Assembly (NCBI GenBank): GCA_963855995.1
Contig: OY979725.1
Coordinates: 6,272,118 to 6,336,117 of the forward strand
DNA length: 64,000 nucleotides
Reading direction: 5' to 3'
Origin: Muricea muricata
Taxonomy: Eukaryota; Cnidaria; Anthozoa; Malacalcyonacea; Plexauridae
The position numbers and the translations under genes are program-made. A model generated the notes under the pieces. That model was given only the letters and a program-made list of their open reading frames with translations. It made no database searches and was not told the DNA's origin. Shown here piece after piece: positions 38,501-52,220 of the stretch. How positions within the stretch are numbered: the stretch's first letter is position 1; each line of letters begins with the position of its first letter.

Positions 38501-41500
38501 TCTAAAAGCGATTGGAGCGTAAAAACATGCTCAAATCACGAACTAAAAATTGCCGTCCTAAATCGATCACGGCGACGTTTAAGAGCTTAAAATGGTGTTT
38601 TCAGTGGTAAAGTGAACGAGTTGAGCGCAATGATGTACTGCAATCACGGACCTAAAAGAGACCTTCTAAATGGAAATTGCAGAACTTAGCAAGTCGGGAA
38701 TCATGTTTTCGGCGCTCAAACCATCGAGATGAGCGAAATAACATGTTGAAATGAGAAACCTATAACTTCCTTGTAAACTAGAAAGAAACGATCTTAGAAG
38801 CATCAAAATCGCGTTTTAAGCGTTCTACAAGCGATTTGAGCGTAAAAACATATTCAAATCACGAACTAAAAACTACCGTCTTAAATCGATCACGGCGACG
38901 TTTTAGAGCTTAAAATGGTGTTTTCAGTGCTAAAGTGAACGAGTTGAGCGCAATAATGTACTGCTATCACGGACCTAAAAGAGATCTTCTAAATGGAAAT
39001 TGCAGAACTTAGCAAGTCGGGAAACATGTTTTCGGCGCTAAAACCATCGAGATGAGCGAAATAGCATGTTGAAATGAGAAACCTATAACTTGATTGTAAA
39101 CTAAAAAGAAACGATCTTAGAACCATAAAAATCGCGTTTTAAGTGTTCTAGAAGCGATTTGAGCGTAAAAACATGCTCAAATCACGAATTTAAAATTGCC
39201 GTCCTAAATCGAACACGGCGACGTTTAAGAGCTTAAAATGGTGTTTTCAGTGCTAAAGTGAACGAGTTGAGCGCAATGATGTACTGCAATCACGGACCTA
39301 AAAGAGATCTTCTAAATGGAAATTGCAGAACTTAGCAAGTCGGGAATCATGTTTTCGGCGCTCAAACCATCGAGATGAGCGAAATAACATGTTGAAATGA
39401 GAAACCTATAACTTGCTTGTAAACTGAAAAGAAAGGATCTTAGAACCATCAAAATCGCGTTTTAAGCGTTCTAGAAGCGATTTGAGCGTAAAAACATGTT
39501 TAAATCACGAACTAAAAATTACCGTCTTAAATGGATCACGGCGACGTTTTAGAGCTTAAAATGGTGTTTTCAGTGCTAAAGTGAACGAGTTGAGCGCAAT
39601 GATGTACTGCATTCACGGACCTAAAAGAGACCTTCTAAATGGAAATTGCCGAACTTAGCAAGTCGGGAATCATGTTTTCGGCGCTCAACCTATCGAGATG
39701 AGCGAAATAACATGTTGAAATTAGAAACCTATAACTTCCTTGTAAATTTAAAAAAACGATCTTAGAACCATCAAAATCGCGTTTAAGCGTTCTAGAAGCG
39801 ATTTGAGCGTAAAAACATGCTCAAATCACGAACTAAAAATTGCCGTCGTAAATCGATCACGGCGACGTTTTAGAGCTTAAAATGGTGTTTTAAGTGCTAA
39901 AGTGAACGAGTTGAGCGCAATGATGTACTGCAATCACGGACCTAAAAGAGACCTTCTAAATGGAAATTGCAGAACTTAGTAAATCGGGAATCATGTTTTC
40001 GGTGCTCACACCATCGAGATGAGCGAAATAACATGTTGAAATGAGAAACCTATAACTTGCTTGTAAACTAAAAAAACGATCTTAGAACCATCAAAATCGC
40101 GTTTTAAGCGTTGTAGAAGCGATTTGAGCGTAAAAACATGCTTAAGTCACGAACTAAAAATTGCCGTCCTAAATCAATCACAGCGACGTTTTAAAGCTTA
40201 AAATGGTGTTTTCAGTGTCAAAGTGAACGAGTTGAGCGCAATGATGTACTCCAATCACGGACCTAAAAGAGACCTTCTAAATGGAAATTGCAGAACTTAG
40301 CAAGTCGAGAATCATGTTTTCGGCGCTCAAACCATCGAGATGAGCGAAATAACATGTTGAAATGAGAAACCTATAACTTGCTTGTAAACGGAAAAGAAAC
40401 GATCTTAGAACCATCAAAATCGCGTTTTAAGCGTTCTAGAAGCGATTTGAGCGTAAACACATGCTCAAATCACGAACTAAAAATTACCGTCTTAAATCGA
40501 TCAGGGCAACGTTTTACAGCTGAAAATGGTGTTTTCAGTGCTAAAGTGAACGAGTTTAGCGCAATGATGTACTGCAATCACGGACCTAAAAGAGATCTTC
40601 TAAATGGAAATTGCAGAACTTAGCTAGTCGGGAATCATGTTTTCCGCGCTCAAACCATCGAGATGAGCGAAATAACATGTTGAAATGAGAAACCTATAAC
40701 TTGCTTGTAAACTGAAAAGAAACGATCTTAAAACCATCAAAATCGCGTTTTAAGCGTTCTAGAAGCGATTTGAGCGTAAAAACATATTCAAATCACGAAC
40801 TAAAAATTACCGTCTTAAATCGATCACGGCGACGTTTTAGAGCTTAAAATGGTGTTTTCAGTGCTAAAGTGAACGAGTTGAGCGCAATAATCTACTGCAA
40901 TCACGGACCTAAAAGAGACCTTCTAAATGGAAATTGCAGAACTTAGCAAGTCGGGAATCATGTTTTCGGCGCTAAAACCATCGAGATGAGCGAAATAGCA
41001 TGTTGAAATGAGAAACATATAACTTGATTGTAAACTGAAAAGAAACGATCTTAGAACCATCAAAATCGCGTTTTAAGCGTTCTAGAAGCGATTTGAGCGT
41101 AAAAACATGCTCAAATCACGAACTAAAAATTACCGTCTTAAATCGATCACGGCGACGTTTTAGAGCTTAAAATGGAGTTTTCGGTGCTAAAGTGAACGAG
41201 TTGAGCGCAATGATGTACTGCAATCACGGACCTAAAAGAGACCTTCTAAATGGAAATTGCAGAACTTAGCAAGTCGGGAATCATGTTTTCGGCGCTCAAA
41301 CCATCGAGATGAGCGAAATAACATGTTGAAATGAGAAACCTAAAACTTGCTTGTAAACTGAAAAGAAACGATCTTAGAACAATCAAAAGCGCGTTTTAAG
41401 CGTTCTAGAAGCGATTTGAGCGTAAAAACATGTTCAAATCACGAACTAAAAATTACCGTCTTAAATCGATCACGGCGACGTTTTAGAGCTTAAAATGGTG

Positions 41501-43070
41501 TTTTCAGTGCTAAAGTGAACGAGTTGAGCGCAATAATGTACTCCAATCACGGACCTAAAAGAGACCTTCTAAATGGAAATTGCAGAACTTAGCAAGTCGG
41601 GAATCATGTTTTCGGCGCTCAAACCATCGAGATGAGCGAAATAACATATTGAAATGAGAAACCTATAACTTCCTTGTAAATTAAAAAAAACGATCTTAGA
41701 ACCATCAAAATCGCGTTTTAAGCGTTTTGGAAGCGAGTTGAGCGTAAAACATGCTCAAATCACAAACTAAAAATTGCCGTCCTAAATCGATCACGGCGAC
41801 GTTTTAGAGCTTAAAATGGTGTTTTCAGTGCTAAAGTGAACGAGTTGAGCGCAATGATGTACTGCAATCACGGACCTAAAAGAGACCTTCTAAATGGAAA
41901 TTGCCGAACTTAGCAAGTCGGGAATCATGTTTTCGGCGCTCAAACCATCGAGATGAGCGAAATAACATGTTGAAATGAGAAACCTATAACTTGCTTGTAA
42001 ACTAAAAAGAAACGATCTTAGAACCATCAAAATCGCGTTTTCAACGTTCTAGAAGCGATTTGAGCGTAAAAACATGCTCAAATCACGAACAAAAAATATC
42101 CGTCCTAAATCGATCACGGCGACGTTTAAGAGCTTAAAATGATGTTTTCAGTGCTAAAGTGAACGAGTTGAGCGCAATGATGTACTGCAATCACGGACCT
42201 AAAAGAGACCTTCTAAATGGAAATTGTAGAACTTAGCAAATCGGGAATCATGTTTTCGGTGCTCACACCATCGAGATGAGCGAAATAACATGTTGAAATG
42301 AGAAACCTATAACTTGCTTGTAGACTAGAGAGAAACGATCTTAGAACCATCAAAATCGCGTTTTAAGCGTTCTAGAAGCGATTTGAGCGTAAAAACATGC
42401 TCAAATCACGAACTAAAAATTACCGTCTTAAATCGATCACGGCGACGTTTTAGAGCTTAAAATGGTGTTTTCAGTGCTAAAGTGAACGAGTTGAGCGCAA
42501 TGATGTACTGCATTCACGGACCTAAAAGAGACCTTCTAAATGGAAATTGCAGAACTTAGCAAGTCGGGAATCATGTTTTCGGCGCTAAAACCATCGAGAT
42601 GAGCGAAATAGCATGTTGAAATGAGAAACCTATAACTTGATTGTAAACTGAAAAGAAACGATCTTAGAACCATCAAAATCGCGTTTTAAGCGTTCTAGAA
42701 GCGATTTGAGGGTAAAAACATGCTCAAATCACGAACTAAAAATTACCGTCTTAAATCGATCACGGCGACGTTTTAGAGCTTAAAATGGTGTTTTCAGTGC
42801 TAAAGTGAACGAGTTGAGCGCAATGATGTACTGCATTCACGGACCTAAAAGAGACCTTCTAAATGGAAATTGCCCAACTTAGCAAGTCGGGAATCATGTT
42901 TTCGGCGCTCAACCTATCGAGATGAGCGAAATAACATGTTGAAATGAGAAACCTATAACTTCCTTGTAAATTAAAAAAAACGATCTTAGAACCATCAAAA
43001 TCGCGTTTAAGCGTTCTAGAAGCGATTTGAGCGTAAAAACATGCTCAAATCACGAACTAAAAATTGCCGT
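35580..43070 (+). repeat. 7-kb tandem duplication, copy C1
   Basis: Shares with 43071-50165 the series ACGAATTTAAAATTG (35636 and 43699), AAATCCCGTTG (36225 and 44288), CTTCCTTGTAGAC (36830 and 44571), TTGAAGTGAG (37456 and 44874), CTTCTAAACAAAA (38126 and 45544), GTAAACGGAAAAG (40384 and 47479), GTTTTGGAAGCGAG (41724 and 48819) and TTGCCCAACTT (42870 and 49965). Offsets fall 8063, 7741, 7418, 7095 in steps of one monomer, so C1 holds more monomers than C2. The C1 start is approximate and overlaps the end of copy B. Confidence 0.85.
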
Positions 43071-46000
43071 CTTAAATCGATCACGGCGACGTTTTAGAGC
43101 TTAAAATGGAGTTTTCGGTGCTAAAGTGAACGAGTTGAGCGCAATAATATACTCCAATCACGGACCTAAAAGAGACCTTCTAAATGGAAATTGCAGAACT
43201 TAGCAAGTCGGGAATCATGTTTTCGGCGCTCAAACCATCGAGATGAGCGAAATAACATGTTGAAATGAGAAACCTATAACTTGCTTGTAGACTAGAGAGA
43301 AACGATCTTAGAACCATCAAAATCGCGTTTTAAGCGTTCTAGAAGCGATTTGAGCGTAAAAACATGCTCAAATCACGAACTAAAAATTACCGTCTTAAAT
43401 CGATCACGGCGACGTTTTAGAGCTTAAAATGGAGTTTTCGGTGCTAAAGTGAACGAGTTGAGCGCAATAATATACTCCAATCACGGACCTAAAAGAGACC
43501 TTCTAAATGGAAATTGCAAAACTTAGCAAGTCGGGAATCATGTTTTCGGCGCTCAAACCATCGAGATGAGCGAAATAACATGTTGAAATGAGAAACCTAT
43601 AACTTGCTTGTAAACTAAAAAGAAACGATCTTAGAACCATAAAAATCGCGTTTTAAGCGTTCTAGAAGCGATTTGAGCGTAAAAACATGCTCAAATCACG
43701 AATTTAAAATTGCCGTCCTAAATCGAACACGGCGACGTTTAAGAGCTTAAAATGGTGTTTTCAGTGCTAAAGTGAACGAGTTGAGCGCAATGATGTACTG
43801 CAATCACGGACCTAAAAGAGATCTTCTAAATGGAAATTGCAGAACTTAGCAAGTCGGGAATCATGTTTTCGGCGCTCAAACTATCGAGATGAGCGAAATG
43901 ACATGTTGAAATGAGAAACCTATAACTTGCTTGTAAACTGAAAAGAAACGATCTTAGAACCATCAAAGTCGCGTTTTAAGCGTTCTAGAAGCGATTTGAG
44001 CGTAAAAACATGTTCAAATCACGAACTAAAAATTACCGTCTTAAATCGATCACGGCGACGTTTTAGAGCTTAAAATGGTGTTTTCAGTGCTAAAGTGAAC
44101 GAGTTGAGCGCAATAATGTACTCCAATCACGGACCTAAAAGAGACCTTCTAAATGGAAATTGCAGAACTTAGCAAGTCGGGAATCATGTTTTCGGCGCTC
44201 AACCTATCGAGATGAGCGAAATAACACGTTGAAATGAGAAACCTATAACTTCCTTGTAAATTTAAAAAAACGATCTTAGAACCATCAAAATCCCGTTGTA
44301 AGCGTTCTAGAAGCGATTTGAGCGTAAAAACATGCTCAAATCACCAACTAAAAATTACCGTCTTAAATCGATCACAGCGACGTTTTAAGGCTTTAAATGG
44401 TGTTTTCAGTGATAAAGTAAACGAGTTGAGCGCAATGATGTACTGCAATCACGGACCTAAAAGAGACCTTCTAAATGGAAATTGCAGAACTTAGCAAGTC
44501 GAGAATCATGTTTTCGGCGCTCAAACCATCGAGATGAGCGAAATAACATGTTGAAATGAGAAACCTATAACTTCCTTGTAGACTAGAAAGAAACGATCTT
44601 AGAACCATCAAAATCGCGTTTTAAGCGTTCTACAAGCGATTGGAGCGTAAAAACATATTCAAATCACGAACTAAAAACTACCGTCTTAAATCGATCACGG
44701 CGACGTTTTAGAGCTTAAAATGGTGTTTTCAGTGCTAAAGTGAACGAGTTGAGCGCAATAATGTACTGCTATCACGGACCTAAAAGAGACCTTCTAAATG
44801 GAAATTGCAGAACTTAGCAAGTCGGGAAACATGTTTTCGGCGCTAAAACCATCGAGATGAGCGAAATAGCATGTTGAAGTGAGAAACCTATAACTTGATT
44901 GTAAACTGAAAAGAAACGATCTTAGAACCATCAAAATCGCGTTTTAAGCGTTCTAGAAGCGATTGGAGCGTAAAAACATGCTCAAATCACGAACTAAAAA
45001 TTACCGTCTTAAATCGATCACGGCGACGTTTTAGAGCTTAAAATGGAGTTTTCGGTGCTAAAGTGAACGAGTTGAGCGCAATAATGTACTGCAATCACGG
45101 ACCTAAAAGAGACCTTCTAAATGGAAATTGCAGAACTTAGCAAGTCGGGAATCATGTTTTCGGCGCTCAAACTATCGAGATGAGCGAAAAAACATGTTGA
45201 AATGAGAAACCTATAACTTGCTTGTAAACTGAAAAGAAACGATCTTAGAACCATCAAAATCGCGTTTTAAGCGTTCTAGAAGCGATTTGAGCGTAAAAAC
45301 ATGTTCAAATCACGAACTGAAAATTACCGTCTTAAATCGATCACGGCGACGTTTAAGAGCTTAAAATGGTGTTTTCAGTGCTAAAGTGAACGAGTTGAGC
45401 GCAATGATGTACTGCAATCACGGACCTAAAAGAGACCTTCTAAATGGAAATTGTAGAACTTAGCAAATCGGGAATCATGTTTTCGGTGCTCACACCATCG
45501 AGATGAGCGAAATAACATGTTGAAATGAGAAACCTATAACTTGCTTCTAAACAAAAAAAACGATCTTAGAACCATCAAAATCGCGTTTTAAGCCTTCTAG
45601 AAGCGATTTGAGCGTAAAAACATGCTCAAATCACGAACTAAAAATTACCGTCTTAAATCGATCACGGCGATGTTTTAGAGCTTAAAATGGTGTTTTCAGT
45701 GCTAAAGTGAACGAGTTGAGCGCAATAATGTACTGCAATCACGGACCTAAAAGAGACCTTCTAAATGGAAATTGCAGAACTTAGCAAGTCGGGAATCATG
45801 TTTTCGGCGCTAAAAGCATCGAGATGAGCGAAATAGCATGTTGAAATGAGAAATTTATAACTTGATTGTAAACTGAAAAGAAACGATCTTAGAACCATCA
45901 AAATCGCGTTTTAAGCGTTCTAAAAGCGATTGGAGCGTAAAAACATGCTCAAATCACGAACTAAAAATTGCCGTCCTAAATCGATCACGGCGACGTTTAA

Positions 46001-49000
46001 GAGCTTAAAATGGTGTTTTCAGTGGTAAAGTGAACGAGTTGAGCGCAATGATGTACTGCAATCACGGACCTAAAAGAGACCTTCTAAATGGAAATTGCAG
46101 AACTTAGCAAGTCGGGAATCATGTTTTCGGCGCTCAAACCATCGAGATGAGCGAAATAGCATGTTGAAATGAGAAACCTATAACTTGATTGTAAACTAAA
46201 AAGAAACGATCTTAGAACCATAAAAATCGCGTTTTAAGTGTTCTAGAAGCGATTTGAGCGTAAAAACATGCTCAAATCACGAATTTAAAATTGCCGTCCT
46301 AAATCGAACACGGCGACGTTTAAGAGCTTAAAATGGTGTTTTCAGTGCTAAAGTGAACGAGTTGAGCGCAATGATGTACTGCAATCACGGACCTAAAAGA
46401 GATCTTCTAAATGGAAATTGCAGAACTTAGCAAGTCGGGAATCATGTTTTCGGCGCTCAAACCATCGAGATGAGCGAAATAACATGTTGAAATGAGAAAC
46501 CTATAACTTGCTTGTAAACTGAAAAGAAAGGATCTTAGAACCATCAAAATCGCGTTTTAAGCGTTCTAGAAGCGATTTGAGCGTAAAAACATGTTTAAAT
46601 CACGAACTAAAAATTACCGTCTTAAATGGATCACGGCGACGTTTTAGAGCTTAAAATGGTGTTTTCAGTGCTAAAGTGAACGAGTTGAGCGCAATGATGT
46701 ACTGCATTCACGGACCTAAAAGAGACCTTCTAAATGGAAATTGCCGAACTTAGCAAGTCGGGAATCATGTTTTCGGCGCTCAACCTATCGAGATGAGCGA
46801 AATAACATGTTGAAATTAGAAACCTATAACTTCCTTGTAAATTTAAAAAAACGATCTTAGAACCATCAAAATCGCGTTTAAGCGTTCTAGAAGCGATTTG
46901 AGCGTAAAAACATGCTCAAATCACGAACTAAAAATTGCCGTCGTAAATCGATCACGGCGACGTTTTAGAGCTTAAAATGGTGTTTTAAGTGCTAAAGTGA
47001 ACGAGTTGAGCGCAATGATGTACTGCAATCACGGACCTAAAAGAGACCTTCTAAATGGAAATTGCAGAACTTAGTAAATCGGGAATCATGTTTTCGGTGC
47101 TCACACCATCGAGATGAGCGAAATAACATGTTGAAATGAGAAACCTATAACTTGCTTGTAAACTAAAAAAACGATCTTAGAACCATCAAAATCGCGTTTT
47201 AAGCGTTGTAGAAGCGATTTGAGCGTAAAAACATGCTTAAGTCACGAACTAAAAATTGCCGTCCTAAATCAATCACAGCGACGTTTTAAAGCTTAAAATG
47301 GTGTTTTCAGTGTCAAAGTGAACGAGTTGAGCGCAATGATGTACTCCAATCACGGACCTAAAAGAGACCTTCTAAATGGAAATTGCAGAACTTAGCAAGT
47401 CGAGAATCATGTTTTCGGCGCTCAAACCATCGAGATGAGCGAAATAACATGTTGAAATGAGAAACCTATAACTTGCTTGTAAACGGAAAAGAAACGATCT
47501 TAGAACCATCAAAATCGCGTTTTAAGCGTTCTAGAAGCGATTTGAGCGTAAACACATGCTCAAATCACGAACTAAAAATTACCGTCTTAAATCGATCAGG
47601 GCAACGTTTTACAGCTGAAAATGGTGTTTTCAGTGCTAAAGTGAACGAGTTTAGCGCAATGATGTACTGCAATCACGGACCTAAAAGAGATCTTCTAAAT
47701 GGAAATTGCAGAACTTAGCTAGTCGGGAATCATGTTTTCCGCGCTCAAACCATCGAGATGAGCGAAATAACATGTTGAAATGAGAAACCTATAACTTGCT
47801 TGTAAACTGAAAAGAAACGATCTTAAAACCATCAAAATCGCGTTTTAAGCGTTCTAGAAGCGATTTGAGCGTAAAAACATATTCAAATCACGAACTAAAA
47901 ATTACCGTCTTAAATCGATCACGGCGACGTTTTAGAGCTTAAAATGGTGTTTTCAGTGCTAAAGTGAACGAGTTGAGCGCAATAATCTACTGCAATCACG
48001 GACCTAAAAGAGACCTTCTAAATGGAAATTGCAGAACTTAGCAAGTCGGGAATCATGTTTTCGGCGCTAAAACCATCGAGATGAGCGAAATAGCATGTTG
48101 AAATGAGAAACATATAACTTGATTGTAAACTGAAAAGAAACGATCTTAGAACCATCAAAATCGCGTTTTAAGCGTTCTAGAAGCGATTTGAGCGTAAAAA
48201 CATGCTCAAATCACGAACTAAAAATTACCGTCTTAAATCGATCACGGCGACGTTTTAGAGCTTAAAATGGAGTTTTCGGTGCTAAAGTGAACGAGTTGAG
48301 CGCAATGATGTACTGCAATCACGGACCTAAAAGAGACCTTCTAAATGGAAATTGCAGAACTTAGCAAGTCGGGAATCATGTTTTCGGCGCTCAAACCATC
48401 GAGATGAGCGAAATAACATGTTGAAATGAGAAACCTAAAACTTGCTTGTAAACTGAAAAGAAACGATCTTAGAACAATCAAAAGCGCGTTTTAAGCGTTC
48501 TAGAAGCGATTTGAGCGTAAAAACATGTTCAAATCACGAACTAAAAATTACCGTCTTAAATCGATCACGGCGACGTTTTAGAGCTTAAAATGGTGTTTTC
48601 AGTGCTAAAGTGAACGAGTTGAGCGCAATAATGTACTCCAATCACGGACCTAAAAGAGACCTTCTAAATGGAAATTGCAGAACTTAGCAAGTCGGGAATC
48701 ATGTTTTCGGCGCTCAAACCATCGAGATGAGCGAAATAACATATTGAAATGAGAAACCTATAACTTCCTTGTAAATTAAAAAAAACGATCTTAGAACCAT
48801 CAAAATCGCGTTTTAAGCGTTTTGGAAGCGAGTTGAGCGTAAAACATGCTCAAATCACAAACTAAAAATTGCCGTCCTAAATCGATCACGGCGACGTTTT
48901 AGAGCTTAAAATGGTGTTTTCAGTGCTAAAGTGAACGAGTTGAGCGCAATGATGTACTGCAATCACGGACCTAAAAGAGACCTTCTAAATGGAAATTGCC

Positions 49001-50165
49001 GAACTTAGCAAGTCGGGAATCATGTTTTCGGCGCTCAAACCATCGAGATGAGCGAAATAACATGTTGAAATGAGAAACCTATAACTTGCTTGTAAACTAA
49101 AAAGAAACGATCTTAGAACCATCAAAATCGCGTTTTCAACGTTCTAGAAGCGATTTGAGCGTAAAAACATGCTCAAATCACGAACAAAAAATATCCGTCC
49201 TAAATCGATCACGGCGACGTTTAAGAGCTTAAAATGATGTTTTCAGTGCTAAAGTGAACGAGTTGAGCGCAATGATGTACTGCAATCACGGACCTAAAAG
49301 AGACCTTCTAAATGGAAATTGTAGAACTTAGCAAATCGGGAATCATGTTTTCGGTGCTCACACCATCGAGATGAGCGAAATAACATGTTGAAATGAGAAA
49401 CCTATAACTTGCTTGTAGACTAGAGAGAAACGATCTTAGAACCATCAAAATCGCGTTTTAAGCGTTCTAGAAGCGATTTGAGCGTAAAAACATGCTCAAA
49501 TCACGAACTAAAAATTACCGTCTTAAATCGATCACGGCGACGTTTTAGAGCTTAAAATGGTGTTTTCAGTGCTAAAGTGAACGAGTTGAGCGCAATGATG
49601 TACTGCATTCACGGACCTAAAAGAGACCTTCTAAATGGAAATTGCAGAACTTAGCAAGTCGGGAATCATGTTTTCGGCGCTAAAACCATCGAGATGAGCG
49701 AAATAGCATGTTGAAATGAGAAACCTATAACTTGATTGTAAACTGAAAAGAAACGATCTTAGAACCATCAAAATCGCGTTTTAAGCGTTCTAGAAGCGAT
49801 TTGAGCGTAAAAACATGCTCAAATCACGAACTAAAAATTACCGTCTTAAATCGATCACGGCGACGTTTTAGAGCTTAAAATGGTGTTTTCAGTGCTAAAG
49901 TGAACGAGTTGAGCGCAATGATGTACTGCATTCACGGACCTAAAAGAGACCTTCTAAATGGAAATTGCCCAACTTAGCAAGTCGGGAATCATGTTTTCGG
50001 CGCTCAACCTATCGAGATGAGCGAAATAACATGTTGAAATGAGAAACCTATAACTTCCTTGTAAATTAAAAAAAACGATCTTAGAACCATCAAAATCGCG
50101 TTTAAGCGTTCTAGAAGCGATTTGAGCGTAAAAACATGCTCAAATCACGAACTAAAAATTGCCGT
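43071..50165 (+). repeat. 7-kb tandem duplication, copy C2
   Basis: Starts at 43071, where GCCGTCTTAAATCG leaves the sequence continued at 50166 as GCCGTCCTAAATCG. Its first kilobase carries ATGGAGTTTTCGG and AATAATATACTCC twice (43115-43150 and 43435-43470), matching the single monomer at about 22780 that copy B lost. C2 lacks the monomer with GTAAACTAGAAAG that C1 has at about 38730-39053. Confidence 0.84.
44341..44360. other. Chimeric monomer junction
   Basis: Left of about 44347 the monomer has AAATCCCGTTG and TCACCAACT, as at 36225-36290. Right of about 44355 it has ATTACCGTCTTAAATCG, ATCACAGCGACG and AAGGCTTTAAATGG, as at 36610-36655. The two parents are neighbouring monomers in C1, so one 323-bp length was removed by in-register exchange within about ten bases. 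Confidence 0.82.
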
Positions 50166-50370
50166 CCTAAATCGATCACGGCGACGTTTTAGAGCTTAAA
50201 ATGGTGTTTTAAGTGCTAAAGTGAACGAGTTGAGCGCAATGATGTACTGCAATCACGGACCTAAAAGAGACCTTCTAAATGGAAATTGCAGAACTTAGCA
50301 AATCGGGAATCATGTTTTCGGTGCTCACACCATCGAGATGAGCGAAATAACATGTTGAAATGAGAAACCT

Positions 50371-51335
50371 ATAACTTGCTTCTAAACTAAAAAAAACGAT
50401 CTTAGAACCATCAAAATCGCGTTTTAAGCGTTCTAGAAGCGATTTGAGCGTAAAAACATGCTCAAGTCACGAACTAAAAATTGCCGTCCTAAATCAATCA
50501 CAGCGACGTTTTAAAGCTTAAAATGGTGTTTTCAGTGTTAAAGTGAACGAGTTGAGCGAAATGATGTACTCCAATCACGGACCTAAAAGAACCTGCTAAA
50601 TGGAAATTGCAGAACTTAGCAAGTCGGGAATCATGTTTTCGGCGCTCAAACCATCGAGATGAGCGAAATAACATGTTGAAATGAGAAACCTATAACTTGC
50701 TTGTAAACTGAAAAGAAAGCATCTTAGAACCATCAAAATCGCGTTTTAAGCGTTCTAGAAGCGATTTGAGCGTAAAAACATGTTTAAATCACGAACTAAA
50801 AATTACCGTCTTAAATGGATCACGGCGACGTTTTAGAGCTTAAAATGGTGTTTTCAGTGCTAAAGTGAACGAGTTGAGCGCAATGATGTACTGCATTCAC
50901 GGACCTAAAAGAGACCTTCTAAATGGAAATTGCCGAACTTAGCAAGTCGGGAATAATGTTTTCGGCGCTCAACCTATCGAGATGAGCGAAATAACATGTT
51001 GAAATTAGAAACCTATAACTTCCTTGTAAATTTAAAAAAACGATCTTAGAACCATCAAAATCGCGTTTAAGCGTTCTAGAAGCGATTTGAGCGTAAAAAC
51101 ATGCTCAAATCACGAACTAAAAATTGCCGTCGTAAATCAATCACGGCGACGTTTTAGAGCTTAAAATGGTGTTTTAAGTGCTAAAGTGAACGAGTTGAGC
51201 GCAATGATGTACTGCAATCACGGACCTAAAAGAGACCTTCTAAATGGAAATTGCAGAACTTAGCAAATCGGGAATCATGTTTTCGGTGCTCACACCATCG
51301 AGATGAGCGAAATAACATGTTGAAATGAGAAACCT
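50371..51335 (+). repeat. 965-bp three-monomer duplication, copy 1
   Basis: Contains CTTCTAAACTAAAA, the short variant AAAAGAACCTGCTAAATGG (50584), AAAGAAAGCATC (50713), AAATGGATCACGG and TTGCCGAACTT. The whole set returns 965 bases later with few changes: ACCTG becomes ACTTG, and GGAATAATG (50952) becomes GGAATCATG. Related monomers with AAAGGATC instead of AAAGCATC lie at 39.4-40.1 kb and 46.5-47.2 kb. Confidence 0.88.
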
Positions 51336-52220
51336 ATAACTTGCTTCTAAACTAAAAAAAACGATCTTAGAACCATCAAAATCGCGTTTTAAGCGTTCTA
51401 GAAGCGATTTGAGCGTAAAAACATGCTCAAGTCACGAACTAAAAATTGCCGTCCTAAATCAATCACAGCGACGTTTTAAAGCTTAAAATGGTGTTTTCAG
51501 TGTTAAAGTGAACGAGTTGAGCGAAATGATGTACTCCAATCACGGACCTAAAAGAACTTGCTAAATGGAAATTGCAGAACTTAGCAAGTCGGGAATCATG
51601 TTTTCGGCGCTCAAACCATCGAGATGAGCGAAATAACATGTTGAAATGAGAAACCTATAACTTGCTTGTAAACTGAAAAGAAAGCATCTTAGAACCATCA
51701 AAATCGCGTTTTAAGCGTTCTAGAAGCGATTTGAGCGTAAAAACATGTTTAAATCACGAACTAAAAATTACCGTCTTAAATGGATCACGGCGACGTTTTA
51801 GAGCTTAAAATGGTGTTTTCAGTGCTAAAGTGAACGAGTTGAGCGCAATGATGTACTGCATTCACGGACCTAAAAGAGACCTTCTAAATGGAAATTGCCG
51901 AACTTAGCAAGTCGGGAATCATGTTTTCGGCGCTCAACCTATCGAGATGAGCGAAATAACATGTTGAAATTAGAAACCTATAACTTCCTTGTAAATTTAA
52001 AAAAACGATCTTAGAACCATCAAAATCGCGTTTAAGCGTTCTAGAAGCGATTTGAGCGTAAAAACATGCTCAAATCACGAACTAAAAATTGCCGTCGTAA
52101 ATCAATCACGGCGACGTTTTAGAGCTTAAAATGGTGTTTTAAGTGCTAAAGTGAACGAGTTGAGCGCAATGATGTACTGCAATCACGGACCTAAAAGAGA
52201 CCTTCTAAATGGAAATTGCA
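51336..52220 (+). repeat. 965-bp three-monomer duplication, copy 2
   Basis: Follows copy 1 directly with the same private markers, including AAAGAAAGCATC (51678) and the two-base-short AAAAGAACTTG (51549). Agreement ends near 52221, where TTAGTAAATCGGG replaces TTAGCAAATCGGG and the next monomer has CTTGTAAACTAAAAAAACG. The few differences mark this as one of the youngest duplications in the window. Confidence 0.85.

Noticed and set aside
40378..40623. 81-codon open frame (also 47473-47718 and 52626-52871)
   Set aside because: It begins at a TTG codon inside the satellite, spans less than one monomer, exists only where stop-removing substitutions occurred, and shows no recognisable domain. 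It is a chance frame.
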